Shown one piece after another: positions 8,718-17,833 of a DNA stretch of 64,000 nt. A program made the position numbers and the translations under genes. The stretch comes from Hahella sp. HNIBRBA332 (GTDB lineage: Bacteria > Pseudomonadota > Gammaproteobacteria > Pseudomonadales > Oleiphilaceae). The stretch lies in NCBI RefSeq assembly GCF_030719035.1, contig NZ_CP132203.1:5908501-5972500 (forward strand), given 5' to 3'. The stretch's first letter is position 1. Each line of letters begins with the position of its first letter. The notes beneath the pieces are model-generated. The model ran no database searches and was not told the DNA's origin. It was given only the letters and a program-made list of their open reading frames with translations.

Positions 8718-9743
8718 TCACTCCTTGGCGACGCGTCTTTCTATAATAGCGGGATCGTCCCAGCGATAGATGCGGTTTTCCGTATAGGTGACTTCGGGAA
8801 CTCGTTCCCCCTCGGAGAGCTTTTTCAAATAGCGGTAACTGATTCGTCCCATCTCCGCGAAGTCAATGGATACGTAGGCGTGGACGAGCTTTTCACTCAG
8901 TTGATCAAGCTGTTCGGGCAGTGGCGTGCCAATGCCAATGATGATGATTTTATTCAGTGAGTCCAGGTACTCGGCTTTCGCCGGCATCAGAATTTCACGA
9001 TACAGGCTGAGATCGCTTTGCGGCCAGGCTCCGACAGAGACGAAAGCATGTATTTCCTTGTTGTAAATCGCTTCCCGCATCTGCAGTAATGCGCGGTCAT
9101 ACTTGTCCCAGTTGTACCAGGGGCAACGCTCAGGCTCTTGCCAGCCGTTTTCGCCTTTTAACTTTTGCCCGGCGGGAAAGGCGTCATCGCCGCTAAGCAC
9201 CTGACGCACGCCCTGCAAACGGGCGTTGAGATTAGGGTTGTAAGGACCGCCGCTCATCAGGCAAACGGAGCCGCCTTGCGGGCGCAGGCGCATCGCCTGG
9301 GCGCCCAGGTTGCGCCCGAAGCCCAAGTTGTCCGGACCTACATATGCGCTGCGTAAGCTTGCGTGCTGCTTTTCCAGATCGGAGTCGAAAGTGATAACGG
9401 GAATGCCGCGTTCCGAGGCGGCGCGTAAGGAGCTGGCGAAGAGAAACTCGGAGTTGGTAATGGAAACGGCGATGCCGTCTATGCGTCGCTCCATTGCATC
9501 CAACAGGGCGCGGTCCTGATTGCGGAAGTGCGCAGGGCCGACCTCCCCAATGTGAATGCAGGTGTCGTCATTAAGGCGGGCTTCTTCTTCACATCCCTTC
9601 CAGGCGTTGATGAAGTTGATGTCCTCCACGCTCTTGCCGGCGATGCCGAAAATGCGTCCGGAGGCCTGCGTCGCAGAAGCGGCCAGGGATAGCGACAGTG
9701 CTGTGAAGAGATGGATCCCAAAGAGCCAGGATCGACAGTCCAT
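8718..9743 (-). CDS. Periplasmic sugar-binding-protein-like (LacI/RbsB fold) protein
   Basis: The protein (about 341 residues from the preferred ATG at 9743, which has GGAG at good spacing) carries a signal peptide ending near ATQASG. The body matches type 1 periplasmic binding proteins: RRIDGIAVSITN, RGIPVITFDSD, SAYVGPDNLGFGRNLG and a C-terminal region with FVSVGAWPQS. Such proteins bind sugars or autoinducer-like ligands for ABC importers or sensor kinases. No permease, ATPase or sensor kinase lies beside it, so the ligand and partner are unknown. Confidence 0.82.
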   Translation of the reverse strand: MDCRSWLFGIHLFTALSLSLAASATQASGRIFGIAGKSVEDINFINAWKGCEEEARLNDDTCIHIGEVGPAHFRNQDRALLDAMERRIDGIAVSITNSEFLFASSLRAASERGIPVITFDSDLEKQHASLRSAYVGPDNLGFGRNLGAQAMRLRPQGGSVCLMSGGPYNPNLNARLQGVRQVLSGDDAFPAGQKLKGENGWQEPERCPWYNWDKYDRALLQMREAIYNKEIHAFVSVGAWPQSDLSLYREILMPAKAEYLDSLNKIIIIGIGTPLPEQLDQLSEKLVHAYVSIDFAEMGRISYRYLKKLSEGERVPEVTYTENRIYRWDDPAIIERRVAKE

Positions 9744-9859
9744 GTGCATCTCCAAAACTCATTGAAACCAGTGATGTCTCTAAGTATGGAGCAATTTCCG
9801 TGAAATACACGGCAATAGCCATTAATGGCGTCGTGATGGAGGAGCAATCAGAATAAGCG

Positions 9860-9877
9860 CGAGGGCGGGAGCCCTCG
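9860..9877 (-). terminator. Hairpin after condensin operon
   Basis: CGAGGG and CCCTCG form a 6-base stem with a 6-base loop about 25 bases past the stop of the last condensin gene. On the minus strand it is followed by a short T-containing stretch rather than a strong U-run. Candidate terminator. Confidence 0.4.
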
Positions 9878-9900
9878 GCTTAACGTAAGCTAAAGCGTCT

Positions 9901-12900
9901 TCAACCAAACTCTTCCATAAAATCCAACGCAAACTGATGACGGATTTGTTTGCGGTGGTTGGCCCAGAGTTCGGCGATTTTTTCCTGATTGCATTTTTGC
10001 CTGTCTACCAGAACGCGGGTTTGCAGTTCGCCAACCGGGCGGGTGGTAGGGCACTTGGTGAACACGAACTGGTTGCTGATCAGGTCCATGAAGGGGCCGG
10101 ATTTGCTGGTGGGCATAATGAATACCAGCTGCAGGCCCAACGTCTGAGTCAGATAGTTGATGACCTCGCGGGAGCGGGTTTCGTCCATTTTCGAGAAGGC
10201 TTCGTCCACCAGCACCATACGCAGATGGCTGTCGCCTTCGTTGAACCGGAATGCGGAGGTGATCGCCGCTGAGCGGATGATGTAGGCGGGCGTCTCCAAC
10301 TGGCCGCCGCTGCCGGTGCCGTATTGAGATAATGGAATCGGCTGCTTGCCTTGTGGCTCCTTATAGATCTCGTAATTGCGGTAGTTGCGATAATCTGAGA
10401 TGCGTTCAAGCTCCCGCATCGCCTTTTGCTCGTCGTCGGACAGCAACATCGCCATCATGCGATCGCGTACTTGCGAGGCTTTCTTCGACAACTCCGCGTC
10501 AAACAAGGTCGCGCCTTCGCCAAGATTAGGCAGGGCGATGATTTCTTTGAAGAAATCCCAGTATTCCTTGAATTCCGGCACCCAGGTCCAGTCGAAACGG
10601 AAGGATTCGCGATCGGCGCCGAAACGATGGTGCTCCAGCTCCCGGTTCATGTCCTCCAGGATCTTCTTGCCGTCATTGATGGCTTGATAGATGGCATGGC
10701 AGAGATGAGTGACGAAGGTGTTGTTGAACGCCAGTTTCAACTGCGCCAGCTTCTCTTGTTTTTCCACCAGAATATTGTTTTTCAGGCGGTTGCGGATCTT
10801 GTCGATCTCCCGGCTGACTTCACAGATGCGGCTGAAGAATGCGCGGTTGTGCATCTGATCATAGTCAGGCAGATAGGCGATCTGATCCAGCGGATTGCTT
10901 GACTGGTTGTGCTCGATCAGTTTGTTCTCGAACTGTCGCGCCAGACTTTCAATGTTGGACTGAGTATCCTGCAGTTCCAAGTGCAACTGGTCGGAACGAA
11001 TGCTTTCCGCACATTGATCCGCCTCCTGCAGGCGGGCTTCACTATCGAAATTAGGCCATAGGGACGCGATTGAGCGCAGGGACTCTTCTTTCTCGTCCTG
11101 CTTGGTTTCCGAGGCGTCTTTGCGTTCGCTCAGGGCCTTGCAGAGATCCGCTTTTTGCGCCAGCTCGGTTTGCAGACTGCCTTCCCGCTTGAGAAGAACT
11201 TCAATGCGCTGCTTGAGTTCTTTGTCTTGTTGCTTAAGTTGCTCCAGCTCTTGTTCCAGCTGCTCGAAGTCGGCCAGGTCCAGGTGGGCCAAGCGATCTT
11301 CCGCTTCGCGCAGCTCGCGGTGAATGTCGAGCATGGCTTTCAGGCGGTCGGCGTAGGATAGCGGCTTGATCTGATCCGCAGCGCGCAACAGATTGGACAA
11401 CTCCTGCCACTGTTCGCTGGCGCGTTGGTGTTCGATACGGATTTGCTGCAGCTCTTCTCTTTTCGCGTCCAGAGCGCGTTCCCGCGCTTGCTGGCCGAAT
11501 ACCAGCTCACTGTCGGCGACATCGCAGCGGAACATACTGTAAGAACCGGAGCCCAGGCCATTGGCGGTGACGCCACGACGCGTCATTCGCAGTTCTTCCT
11601 CCGAGCGCACCCGCAGTACATTGCCGTAGCTGGCGGTGATGTAGTAGTGTGCGGTGGCGTGGCTGAACTCCATGACATGAATAATAGAGTCCTTGTCCAG
11701 GTTCATGCGTTCGCAGTCGCGACGGGCTTTTTCGCCCTGGATCACGCGAGCCTGTCCGCCGCCTTTCAGCGAACGTAGGATGCGGGTGGCGCGGGCTTCG
11801 TACTCCGGCTCCACCAGGATTGAGAAGCGGCCGCCGCCGACATAGCCTTCGATGGCGTTTTGCCAATTGGGATCTTTAATCTCGACGTAATCGCAGAGCA
11901 CTCGGGGGTCCGCCTCGGGGCATTCCCGGCGAATCGCCTCTAACGCCGTTTTGACGTGGTAAGGATAGGTGACCTGACGCGTCTCCAGGCTTTCGATTTC
12001 CGCCTGTTTCTGGTGGCGTTGTTGCTCCAGCTTCTGATTCAAGCTTTCACGCCGGTGCAGAGCGCGGCTGACTTGGTCGCGCAGGCTGACGCCATCGGCG
12101 CTGATTTCGCCATCGTGCCACTGGCGCTGCCATTGATTGGCTTTCTGCTGAATTAATAACGCTTGATCAAGGTGGCTTTCGAGTGGGGAGATATCCACCC
12201 AGTCGCGCCCCAGCAGGGCGGCGAAATCCACCTGTCCGTGCTGTTTCAGTTGACTGAACTCCAGCGCTCCCGCCCACACATCCTTATGGCCCAGACGTGG
12301 TACGTCATCCAGAATATTCTGGCTTTTCATCAGGTTGATGATGTTATTGGTGGCCTGGAAGATGGCGTCCAGACGATGATTCTGCTCCAGCAGCCCCGGC
12401 GCTTGTTCGTGCAGGGCGCGGCCATTGGCGGCGATCAGTTTCTCCAGCTCGTCTTTCTGCTGCAGCGGCTGATGGCCCATGCGTTTGGCGGTCAGCTCCA
12501 GCAGGCGGCCCTCGATCTGGTCATGCCGGGCTTCCAGGGTGTCGCGCTCCTGTTGGTTGGAGACTTTCTCATCCTGCAGGGATTTTTGCTGCTTCTTGGC
12601 GGTGAGATAGGCTTCCTGATCCGTCAGATACTGGTGGCGCGCAGCGACGTATTGCCAGACATTCAAATCGATCCAGCGTTGAATATAGCTCTCGCCATAG
12701 CCCATGGCGTCACTGAGGATGCGAATGGCGTTCTTGAGGCGGGAAGCGTCGCTCTCCATCCCGTGGATGGTTTTCAGCAGATCGGAGACGGAGCGGATCG
12801 CTTCGCCCAGGTCTTTTTTCTCCAGGATTTCATTCGCGACGAAATCATTGATGCTTTTCACCGGCTTATAGGCCATGAAACGGGAGAACGCGCGAGCGGC

Positions 12901-13530
12901 GTTCATCGCCTCCCGCTCCGGCACCTCATGGGATTTGCCGCGCAGAATACCGTAAAGACGTTTTAAATAGCCTTTCTTGGTATCGTACTTCTCCACTTCG
13001 AATTTCTTGCGCAGGCGCGCCACGATCTTGTCCATGGGCATGACGAATTTGTCGCCGCTGGCGTCTTCGCCCTGCAGATCGGACAGGCTGATTTCCGCCC
13101 CAGGCAGAATCAGGAAGAACAGGTCGTCCTGGCGCGCCACCCGCTGCGAGCCGGCCTGATCGATGTGGGCGCGGCAGCAGATGATGGCGGTGAAGGGCTC
13201 GGCGGACTCTCCTGTCGTCGGGTGAAAGCAGGCGGCGATATAGCCTTCGGTTGGCTCCAGACGGGCGAAGCTGCCATCGTCGCAGCCGAGTACATAGGAA
13301 GACAAAGTGCGCACCTGTTTACCGCCGCGACCCCGTTGGGTGGTTTCATCCTGGCCGGGATTATAGGTGAACAGGTAATCGTGGGCGGCGGTCATCACGG
13401 TCTGAATGGCGTCCGCCGACGTGGTTTTACCGGAACCGTTGCCCCCGGAAAGCAGGTTAATGGGGCCGAAATCGAATTCGCTGTTGGGGATGTTGCCCCA
13501 GTTAACGTAGATGCATTTCTTTAGAAACAT
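9901..13530 (-). CDS. SMC-like ATPase of MksB/JetC type
   Basis: The 1209-residue protein is an SMC-like ATPase. Walker A is GGNGSGKTTSADAI at about residues 28-41; long coiled-coil regions fill about 230-420 and 670-860. The C-terminal head has the signature-like GTGSGGQLETP and Walker B LRMVLVDEAFSKMDE near residue 1107. This layout, lacking a typical SMC length, matches MksB and Wadjet JetC, which form ring-shaped loop extruders on DNA. It is the last gene of an operon with an MksE/JetB-like gene (68 bases upstream) and an MksF/JetA-like gene. Its partner nuclease (JetD/MksG) is not present on either side, so a role in chromosome organisation rather than plasmid cleavage is plausible. Confidence 0.88.
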   Translation of the reverse strand: MFLKKCIYVNWGNIPNSEFDFGPINLLSGGNGSGKTTSADAIQTVMTAAHDYLFTYNPGQDETTQRGRGGKQVRTLSSYVLGCDDGSFARLEPTEGYIAACFHPTTGESAEPFTAIICCRAHIDQAGSQRVARQDDLFFLILPGAEISLSDLQGEDASGDKFVMPMDKIVARLRKKFEVEKYDTKKGYLKRLYGILRGKSHEVPEREAMNAARAFSRFMAYKPVKSINDFVANEILEKKDLGEAIRSVSDLLKTIHGMESDASRLKNAIRILSDAMGYGESYIQRWIDLNVWQYVAARHQYLTDQEAYLTAKKQQKSLQDEKVSNQQERDTLEARHDQIEGRLLELTAKRMGHQPLQQKDELEKLIAANGRALHEQAPGLLEQNHRLDAIFQATNNIINLMKSQNILDDVPRLGHKDVWAGALEFSQLKQHGQVDFAALLGRDWVDISPLESHLDQALLIQQKANQWQRQWHDGEISADGVSLRDQVSRALHRRESLNQKLEQQRHQKQAEIESLETRQVTYPYHVKTALEAIRRECPEADPRVLCDYVEIKDPNWQNAIEGYVGGGRFSILVEPEYEARATRILRSLKGGGQARVIQGEKARRDCERMNLDKDSIIHVMEFSHATAHYYITASYGNVLRVRSEEELRMTRRGVTANGLGSGSYSMFRCDVADSELVFGQQARERALDAKREELQQIRIEHQRASEQWQELSNLLRAADQIKPLSYADRLKAMLDIHRELREAEDRLAHLDLADFEQLEQELEQLKQQDKELKQRIEVLLKREGSLQTELAQKADLCKALSERKDASETKQDEKEESLRSIASLWPNFDSEARLQEADQCAESIRSDQLHLELQDTQSNIESLARQFENKLIEHNQSSNPLDQIAYLPDYDQMHNRAFFSRICEVSREIDKIRNRLKNNILVEKQEKLAQLKLAFNNTFVTHLCHAIYQAINDGKKILEDMNRELEHHRFGADRESFRFDWTWVPEFKEYWDFFKEIIALPNLGEGATLFDAELSKKASQVRDRMMAMLLSDDEQKAMRELERISDYRNYRNYEIYKEPQGKQPIPLSQYGTGSGGQLETPAYIIRSAAITSAFRFNEGDSHLRMVLVDEAFSKMDETRSREVINYLTQTLGLQLVFIMPTSKSGPFMDLISNQFVFTKCPTTRPVGELQTRVLVDRQKCNQEKIAELWANHRKQIRHQFALDFMEEFG

Positions 13531-13598
13531 GGTGCTCTCAAATCACTGATGGTGGACGCCGCCTTATTAGTTACCATCCCTGGGCTAACTTCCGCCTG

Positions 13599-14270
13599 TT
13601 AGCTTTCTTCCGGGGACGCCGCTGCGTCTTCCTGCTCCGCCTCTTCTCCGCGCAACGCGGACAGCGCTTCATCACTGACGAAGTTGACGATTTGGGGGCG
13701 GATGCGGACCCAGCTTTCGCCGCTTTCCAGGGTGTCTTCCTGGCTGAATTGCAACAGACGCAACTGACGCAGACGTTTGAGAAGCTGGCGGCGTTCCGTC
13801 AGGTTCTCCGGCAGGGAGCGTTGCAGCAGATTTTTCATAGCGATAGACAGCGCTTCGAAGCTGAGGGTGACGCCGCCCTGGTCATCCACCTGGCCCTCTC
13901 GCAGGGCCTTGTCGTACTGGCTGCGTAGCACCAGAATCAAGGCGATTTCCTGCTGATTCAGGCGCGCGCGCAGGCCGGTGTTGAACGGCTGATCCACCTC
14001 GTCATCAAGACCCGGGGCTTCAGCACCCGGCGGATATGCGCGGATATATTGAAACTGGCGGTCGTGCAGCAGACGCACGCCGAGAACGGATAAATAATCG
14101 TCCACCAGCTTGTCGATGCGCAGGTAACGATCATACAAAGCTTGTTCGATCAGGCTTTCATCGCGGCAGATGATGCTGTAATCCAGCAGACGCAGCACCA
14201 GCTCGCTGAAGTCCGTTAACTGAAGCCCTTCAGAGGACAGTTCATTTTCAAGGCATTGACTCAGAATCAT
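13599..14270 (-). CDS. MksE/JetB-like condensin subunit (DUF4194)
   Basis: This 223-residue acidic protein fits the DUF4194 (JetB/MksE) family, the KITE-type winged-helix subunit that binds the kleisin. Recognisable segments are YDRYLRIDKLVDDYLSVLGV and RARLNQQEIALILVLRSQYD, and the C-terminus ends in an acidic tail rich in E and A. It overlaps the upstream kleisin gene by four bases (ATGA), indicating translational coupling. The ATPase gene follows 68 bases downstream on the same strand. Family and context agree; I see no oddities. Confidence 0.85.
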   Translation of the reverse strand: MILSQCLENELSSEGLQLTDFSELVLRLLDYSIICRDESLIEQALYDRYLRIDKLVDDYLSVLGVRLLHDRQFQYIRAYPPGAEAPGLDDEVDQPFNTGLRARLNQQEIALILVLRSQYDKALREGQVDDQGGVTLSFEALSIAMKNLLQRSLPENLTERRQLLKRLRQLRLLQFSQEDTLESGESWVRIRPQIVNFVSDEALSALRGEEAEQEDAAASPEES

Positions 14271-15742
14271 AAGGTGTCTTGCATCGCTTTTTTCGGTCGT
14301 ACTTCGATGATGAAATCATCCGCCTGGAGTAAATATTCATTGCTGACCAGATCGCCCGTCGGCTCAACCACGAACTCGTATTCGCTGGAGAGTCCTGACA
14401 CGGAGCCCAGCTCCACGGCATGCATCGCCGCCAACAGGTCGGGAGCGGCGTTGATGGGCAGATGTTTGGTTTGGATGCGCTGGCCGCCGCGCAGGGCCTG
14501 AATCAGATATTGACGAGTGCGGTCGTCATTGATGACGAAAGCCTGATCCAGCGCGTGTTGTATGAACAACTCTTTACGGGCGCCCTGGTCCAGCGGCTCA
14601 TCGTTAAGCACCCGGCTGTCCACGGTGATTTTCCGACGGCCTTCGCGCAGACTGATCTGTTTGGGGTCGATAAGACCCACATTGAGATTGGCCATCAGGG
14701 CCCCTGCGCGCTCCAGGCGCGCCTGTTGCTCTTCCGCAGGCAGCTCGGTCAGCTCCTGGCAAATCTGCACCATGTCATTATGGCGCTGGCTGGCCAGATA
14801 GCTCATTTGACGAATAATGATGTCCGCGCGACGGGTGAAGTTACGCAGCGCGCTGCGCAACGCCGGCAACATGATGTCGCAGGCGTTGGTGAGACGGATT
14901 TCTATGTTGTCCAACAGCAGCCAGAGCAGGGATTGTCCCTCCACCACGCGGTCCGGCAGCAGTCGGCGCAGCTCGCTTTCCGCACGAACCTTGGCTTCTT
15001 TGGGGAGCCTGCGAATCTGGCGCACCTGGGACATGATCTCGTCCCGGTGTTTTTCCACAGAGTCCGCCGACAGACGCACAGACAAATCCGGCTGAAAGCG
15101 TTTGTCCATGAAGTCGAAGAATTCATCGCTGGCCCGTTTGATCAGCGCGGTGATTTCAATTTCTTTCACCAGCTGGCGCTTACGGTCTTCCAGTTCGGTG
15201 ATGATATCGGTGAAGTCGCTGATGATGCGCTCGGAGTATTCATAGGCGTCCAGCAGGTCGTGGACTTCGCCGGCTTCAATAAACGCCCGCAGCGCATTAC
15301 GGGTATTGCGGGTGTTGCGGTGACGGGTGCGCACGGAGGCGCCGCTGAGCTCTACAAAGGGCTGGGTGAACAAACGTCCTTTACGGCTGAAGTGGTAACT
15401 GGACTGTAGCGTGACCTCGTCAACCTGTACTTCCAGCCAGCCGTAGTCAATCAGCGTATTGAGAATCCACAGGGCCTTGTCGCGATCCGTACGGAAACGC
15501 CCTTCGGTCTCGCTGTCCTCATCGGTTTCCAGCTCCGGTGCGCGGGTCAGGGCGGTTTGAAAGATCTCCACCATCTGCTCACGCTTCAGGGCGTGCCCGT
15601 AGTCCGCCATGCTGCTGTAAAAACGCTGATACAGCAAACGCAGGCACTCCACGATCATTTCGCGGTATTTGCTGGTCAGCGGACGAAAGAATTGCGGGCA
15701 GTCTGTGGAAAAAAACTGCTGAAAACGGTCTGGATTAGACAT
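14267..15742 (-). CDS. MksF/JetA-like kleisin subunit
   Basis: The 491-residue protein has no signal peptide and begins FQQFFSTDCPQFFRPLTSKY, the opening typical of the JetA family of Wadjet systems. An N-terminal winged-helix-like region is followed by a helical middle (DITELEDRKRQLVKEIEIT-type heptads) and a C-terminal domain. It should act as the kleisin joining the ATPase heads and the JetB/MksE subunit. It is the first gene of the operon and overlaps the next by four bases. A 104-base gap separates it from the FHA gene, which is on the same strand but is probably a separate unit. Confidence 0.83.
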   Translation of the reverse strand: MSNPDRFQQFFSTDCPQFFRPLTSKYREMIVECLRLLYQRFYSSMADYGHALKREQMVEIFQTALTRAPELETDEDSETEGRFRTDRDKALWILNTLIDYGWLEVQVDEVTLQSSYHFSRKGRLFTQPFVELSGASVRTRHRNTRNTRNALRAFIEAGEVHDLLDAYEYSERIISDFTDIITELEDRKRQLVKEIEITALIKRASDEFFDFMDKRFQPDLSVRLSADSVEKHRDEIMSQVRQIRRLPKEAKVRAESELRRLLPDRVVEGQSLLWLLLDNIEIRLTNACDIMLPALRSALRNFTRRADIIIRQMSYLASQRHNDMVQICQELTELPAEEQQARLERAGALMANLNVGLIDPKQISLREGRRKITVDSRVLNDEPLDQGARKELFIQHALDQAFVINDDRTRQYLIQALRGGQRIQTKHLPINAAPDLLAAMHAVELGSVSGLSSEYEFVVEPTGDLVSNEYLLQADDFIIEVRPKKAMQDTL

Positions 15743-15846
15743 CAGTAACGGCTGTGCAGGTTGTTCTGGGGCGACCGCCTATTATAGAGGCAAGGTGGAG
15801 GAAATCCCATGAGCAAAATGTAACTGTGGCGCCCCGACCGGTATCC

Positions 15847-16740
15847 TTACCGGAGCAGGAAGAAGGCTGACAAAGCGCCGAACACCACGGCGAAGCCGAT
15901 CACGGTGTAAAGCAGATAGCCGCCTTTGGATTCCGCCTTAACCGCCATTTCGTGGGCGGGAGCGGGTTTTTCTTGCGCTGGCTTTCTGGCGGCTTTGGGG
16001 GGCGCAGCGGGGCGCATTGGGCGTGGCGGCGGATTATTGGCGATGGTCTCTTCACCGGTTGGCGCGGGAGAGGGCGCTTGCGCGACAGCGTCTGGACGCA
16101 CGATGGTGCGATCGCCATCATCCTCGGGTCCGGTTACGGTAAAGGTAACGACGTCAAAACGCAGGCGATCGCCTCGTTTGGCGCGCCCCTGGGTAATGCG
16201 CTCGCCATTCAGGTAAGTACCGTTGGTAGAACCTAAGTCCTTGACCAACATATAATTTCCCGCCACAGTCAGCTGGGCGTGCTGGCGCGACAAATGAGAT
16301 ACCGGCACGGTGATGTCACACTGTTCGTCGCGACCGATGATGACTGTATCTTCAATCGGGTAAAACGACTGCTTGGCCCAACTGGCGTTGGTATGCAGGC
16401 CCCATTCATTATGGGCGATGCTTTGCGGCGCTTCGTGTTTCGGTTTATGCTCGGCTCCGGGATGCACCACTTTAAAGCGGGCTTTTCCCAGTTGGATGGT
16501 ATCGTTTTCGTTGATTTTTACGGCTTTTTGCACCTTTTTTCCGTTCACGCCCACGACATAGTCGGGGCTGAGGTTCAGCAGATACAGCTGTTCCTCCTGC
16601 AAACGGATCTCGGCATGAAAGTCCTGGATGTCCGGCTGGTTGAGAACCAGGTTGTTGGAAGAATGCTTACCTATTTTCAGGCGCGGTTCTACCAGCCAGA
16701 TGCTCTCCCGGCTTCCATCGGTGAATTGCAGTTTCAGCAT
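15847..16740 (-). CDS. Double FHA-domain membrane protein
   Basis: The 297-residue protein has two FHA phosphothreonine-binding domains. The first (about residues 20-80, KIGKHSSNNLVLNQPDIQDF) keeps a weaker core; the second (about 125-190) has the full set GRDEQCDI, SRQHAQL and GSTNGTYLNG. A proline/alanine-rich linker leads to a single C-terminal membrane helix near residues 275-296, so the FHA domains face the cytoplasm. A PP2C phosphatase and a Ser/Thr kinase, each also with a C-terminal membrane helix, are divergently encoded next door. The protein likely reads phosphothreonine marks made by that kinase. Confidence 0.88.
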   Translation of the reverse strand: MLKLQFTDGSRESIWLVEPRLKIGKHSSNNLVLNQPDIQDFHAEIRLQEEQLYLLNLSPDYVVGVNGKKVQKAVKINENDTIQLGKARFKVVHPGAEHKPKHEAPQSIAHNEWGLHTNASWAKQSFYPIEDTVIIGRDEQCDITVPVSHLSRQHAQLTVAGNYMLVKDLGSTNGTYLNGERITQGRAKRGDRLRFDVVTFTVTGPEDDGDRTIVRPDAVAQAPSPAPTGEETIANNPPPRPMRPAAPPKAARKPAQEKPAPAHEMAVKAESKGGYLLYTVIGFAVVFGALSAFFLLR

Positions 16741-16919
16741 GCTGCTAGGGGCCTCGTTAAGCTCACACTTGTGGAAATGACTACTGAATTAAGGTTCTGC
16801 CGGTCAGAAGGCGCTTTAACACTTTAGAGTATAGTCAAGGAAACTAAACTGAAAACCCATCTATACTAAAGAAATATACTTTTTTAATCCCCATGAATCA
16901 GGGACTTGGAAATCTTTTA

Positions 16920-17777
16920 ATGCAAGTAGGTTTCGCAACTCATACCGGCCGGCGGCAGCAAAATCAGGATAATGGATTAGTAGACGAATCGACAAGTCTC
17001 TATGCCGTCGCCGACGGCGTTGGAGGGGGCGACAGTGGGGAAGTCGCCAGCGCGAGCGTATGCCAGTCCATGCAGAGAGCAGTGCACGCCGGACATCCAT
17101 TGGAGCAGGCCATTCTGCTCGCTCATCAATCCTTGTTAGGCGACGACATCAGTGGCGAACGCGGTTACGCGGCGTCCACCATTGCGGCGTTGCATGCGCA
17201 TCCCGATGAAATGGAAGTAGCCTGGGTGGGCGACAGTCGCGTGTATCTGTTGCGGGACGATCTCATCATGCAAATGACGGAGGACCACTCTGTCGCACAA
17301 CGCAGCACCGGGCTATCGGAAGAAGAAGCGGCGCGCATTCGCCATGTTCTCACCCAGGCGGTGGGCGCCGCGGGTGAGAACGGACTGCATGTGGACGCCT
17401 ATCGCGTGCCCCGGCAGGCGGGAGATGTGTGGCTGATGTGCAGTGATGGTCTGCATGGCGTTGTAACCGAGGAGCGGATACAGGAAGTGTTGGCGCGCCG
17501 CGGCAATTCGCAGAGTAAAGCGGATGAGCTGGTGGAAATCGCCCTCACCAATGGCGCCGATGACAATGTTACTGTGCTGATAGTGACTGATAAAGAAGGC
17601 GCGCCGCACAGCAACGCCCCTCCCAAACGCGACTTGTCCGGTGAAAAAACCCGGCCCATGCCGCCTTTCGCCGAGCCGAGCGCATTGGAATCCGCTTCGG
17701 GACGACCTTGGCGTTACATGGCTTTAGGCGGCATACTGGCCGCAGTGCTGTTTTTGGCGTTGGCGTTCGCTCTTTAA
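16920..17777 (+). CDS. PP2C-type Ser/Thr protein phosphatase, membrane anchored
   Basis: The protein (285 residues from the preferred ATG at 16920; an ATG at 16893 is possible but lacks a ribosome binding site) has the PP2C metal-binding motifs: RRQQNQDN, ADGVGGGDSGEVAS, WVGDSRVYLL, CSDGLHGVV and GADDNVTVLIV. This is the Stp1/PrpC family, which removes phosphate from serine and threonine using Mn or Mg ions. A linker and one C-terminal membrane helix (residues about 262-283) tether it to the inner membrane. The kinase gene starts 56 bases downstream on the same strand, so the pair is probably co-transcribed. Confidence 0.92.
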   Translation: MQVGFATHTGRRQQNQDNGLVDESTSLYAVADGVGGGDSGEVASASVCQSMQRAVHAGHPLEQAILLAHQSLLGDDISGERGYAASTIAALHAHPDEMEVAWVGDSRVYLLRDDLIMQMTEDHSVAQRSTGLSEEEAARIRHVLTQAVGAAGENGLHVDAYRVPRQAGDVWLMCSDGLHGVVTEERIQEVLARRGNSQSKADELVEIALTNGADDNVTVLIVTDKEGAPHSNAPPKRDLSGEKTRPMPPFAEPSALESASGRPWRYMALGGILAAVLFLALAFAL

Positions 17778-17833
17778 CGCCATGGGGAAATCCGGCGACG
17801 GACTAATGCATCTGATTCGGAAAAGATAACTAC

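Noticed and set aside
12163..12966. Long plus-strand frame opposite the SMC-like gene
   Set aside because: It lies wholly inside the ATPase coding region and has compositional features of an antisense reading (Gln/Leu/Ala-rich, no family).
14420..15409. Long plus-strand frame opposite the kleisin gene
   Set aside because: Shadow of the strongly supported JetA/MksF gene; no ribosome binding site or recognisable domain.
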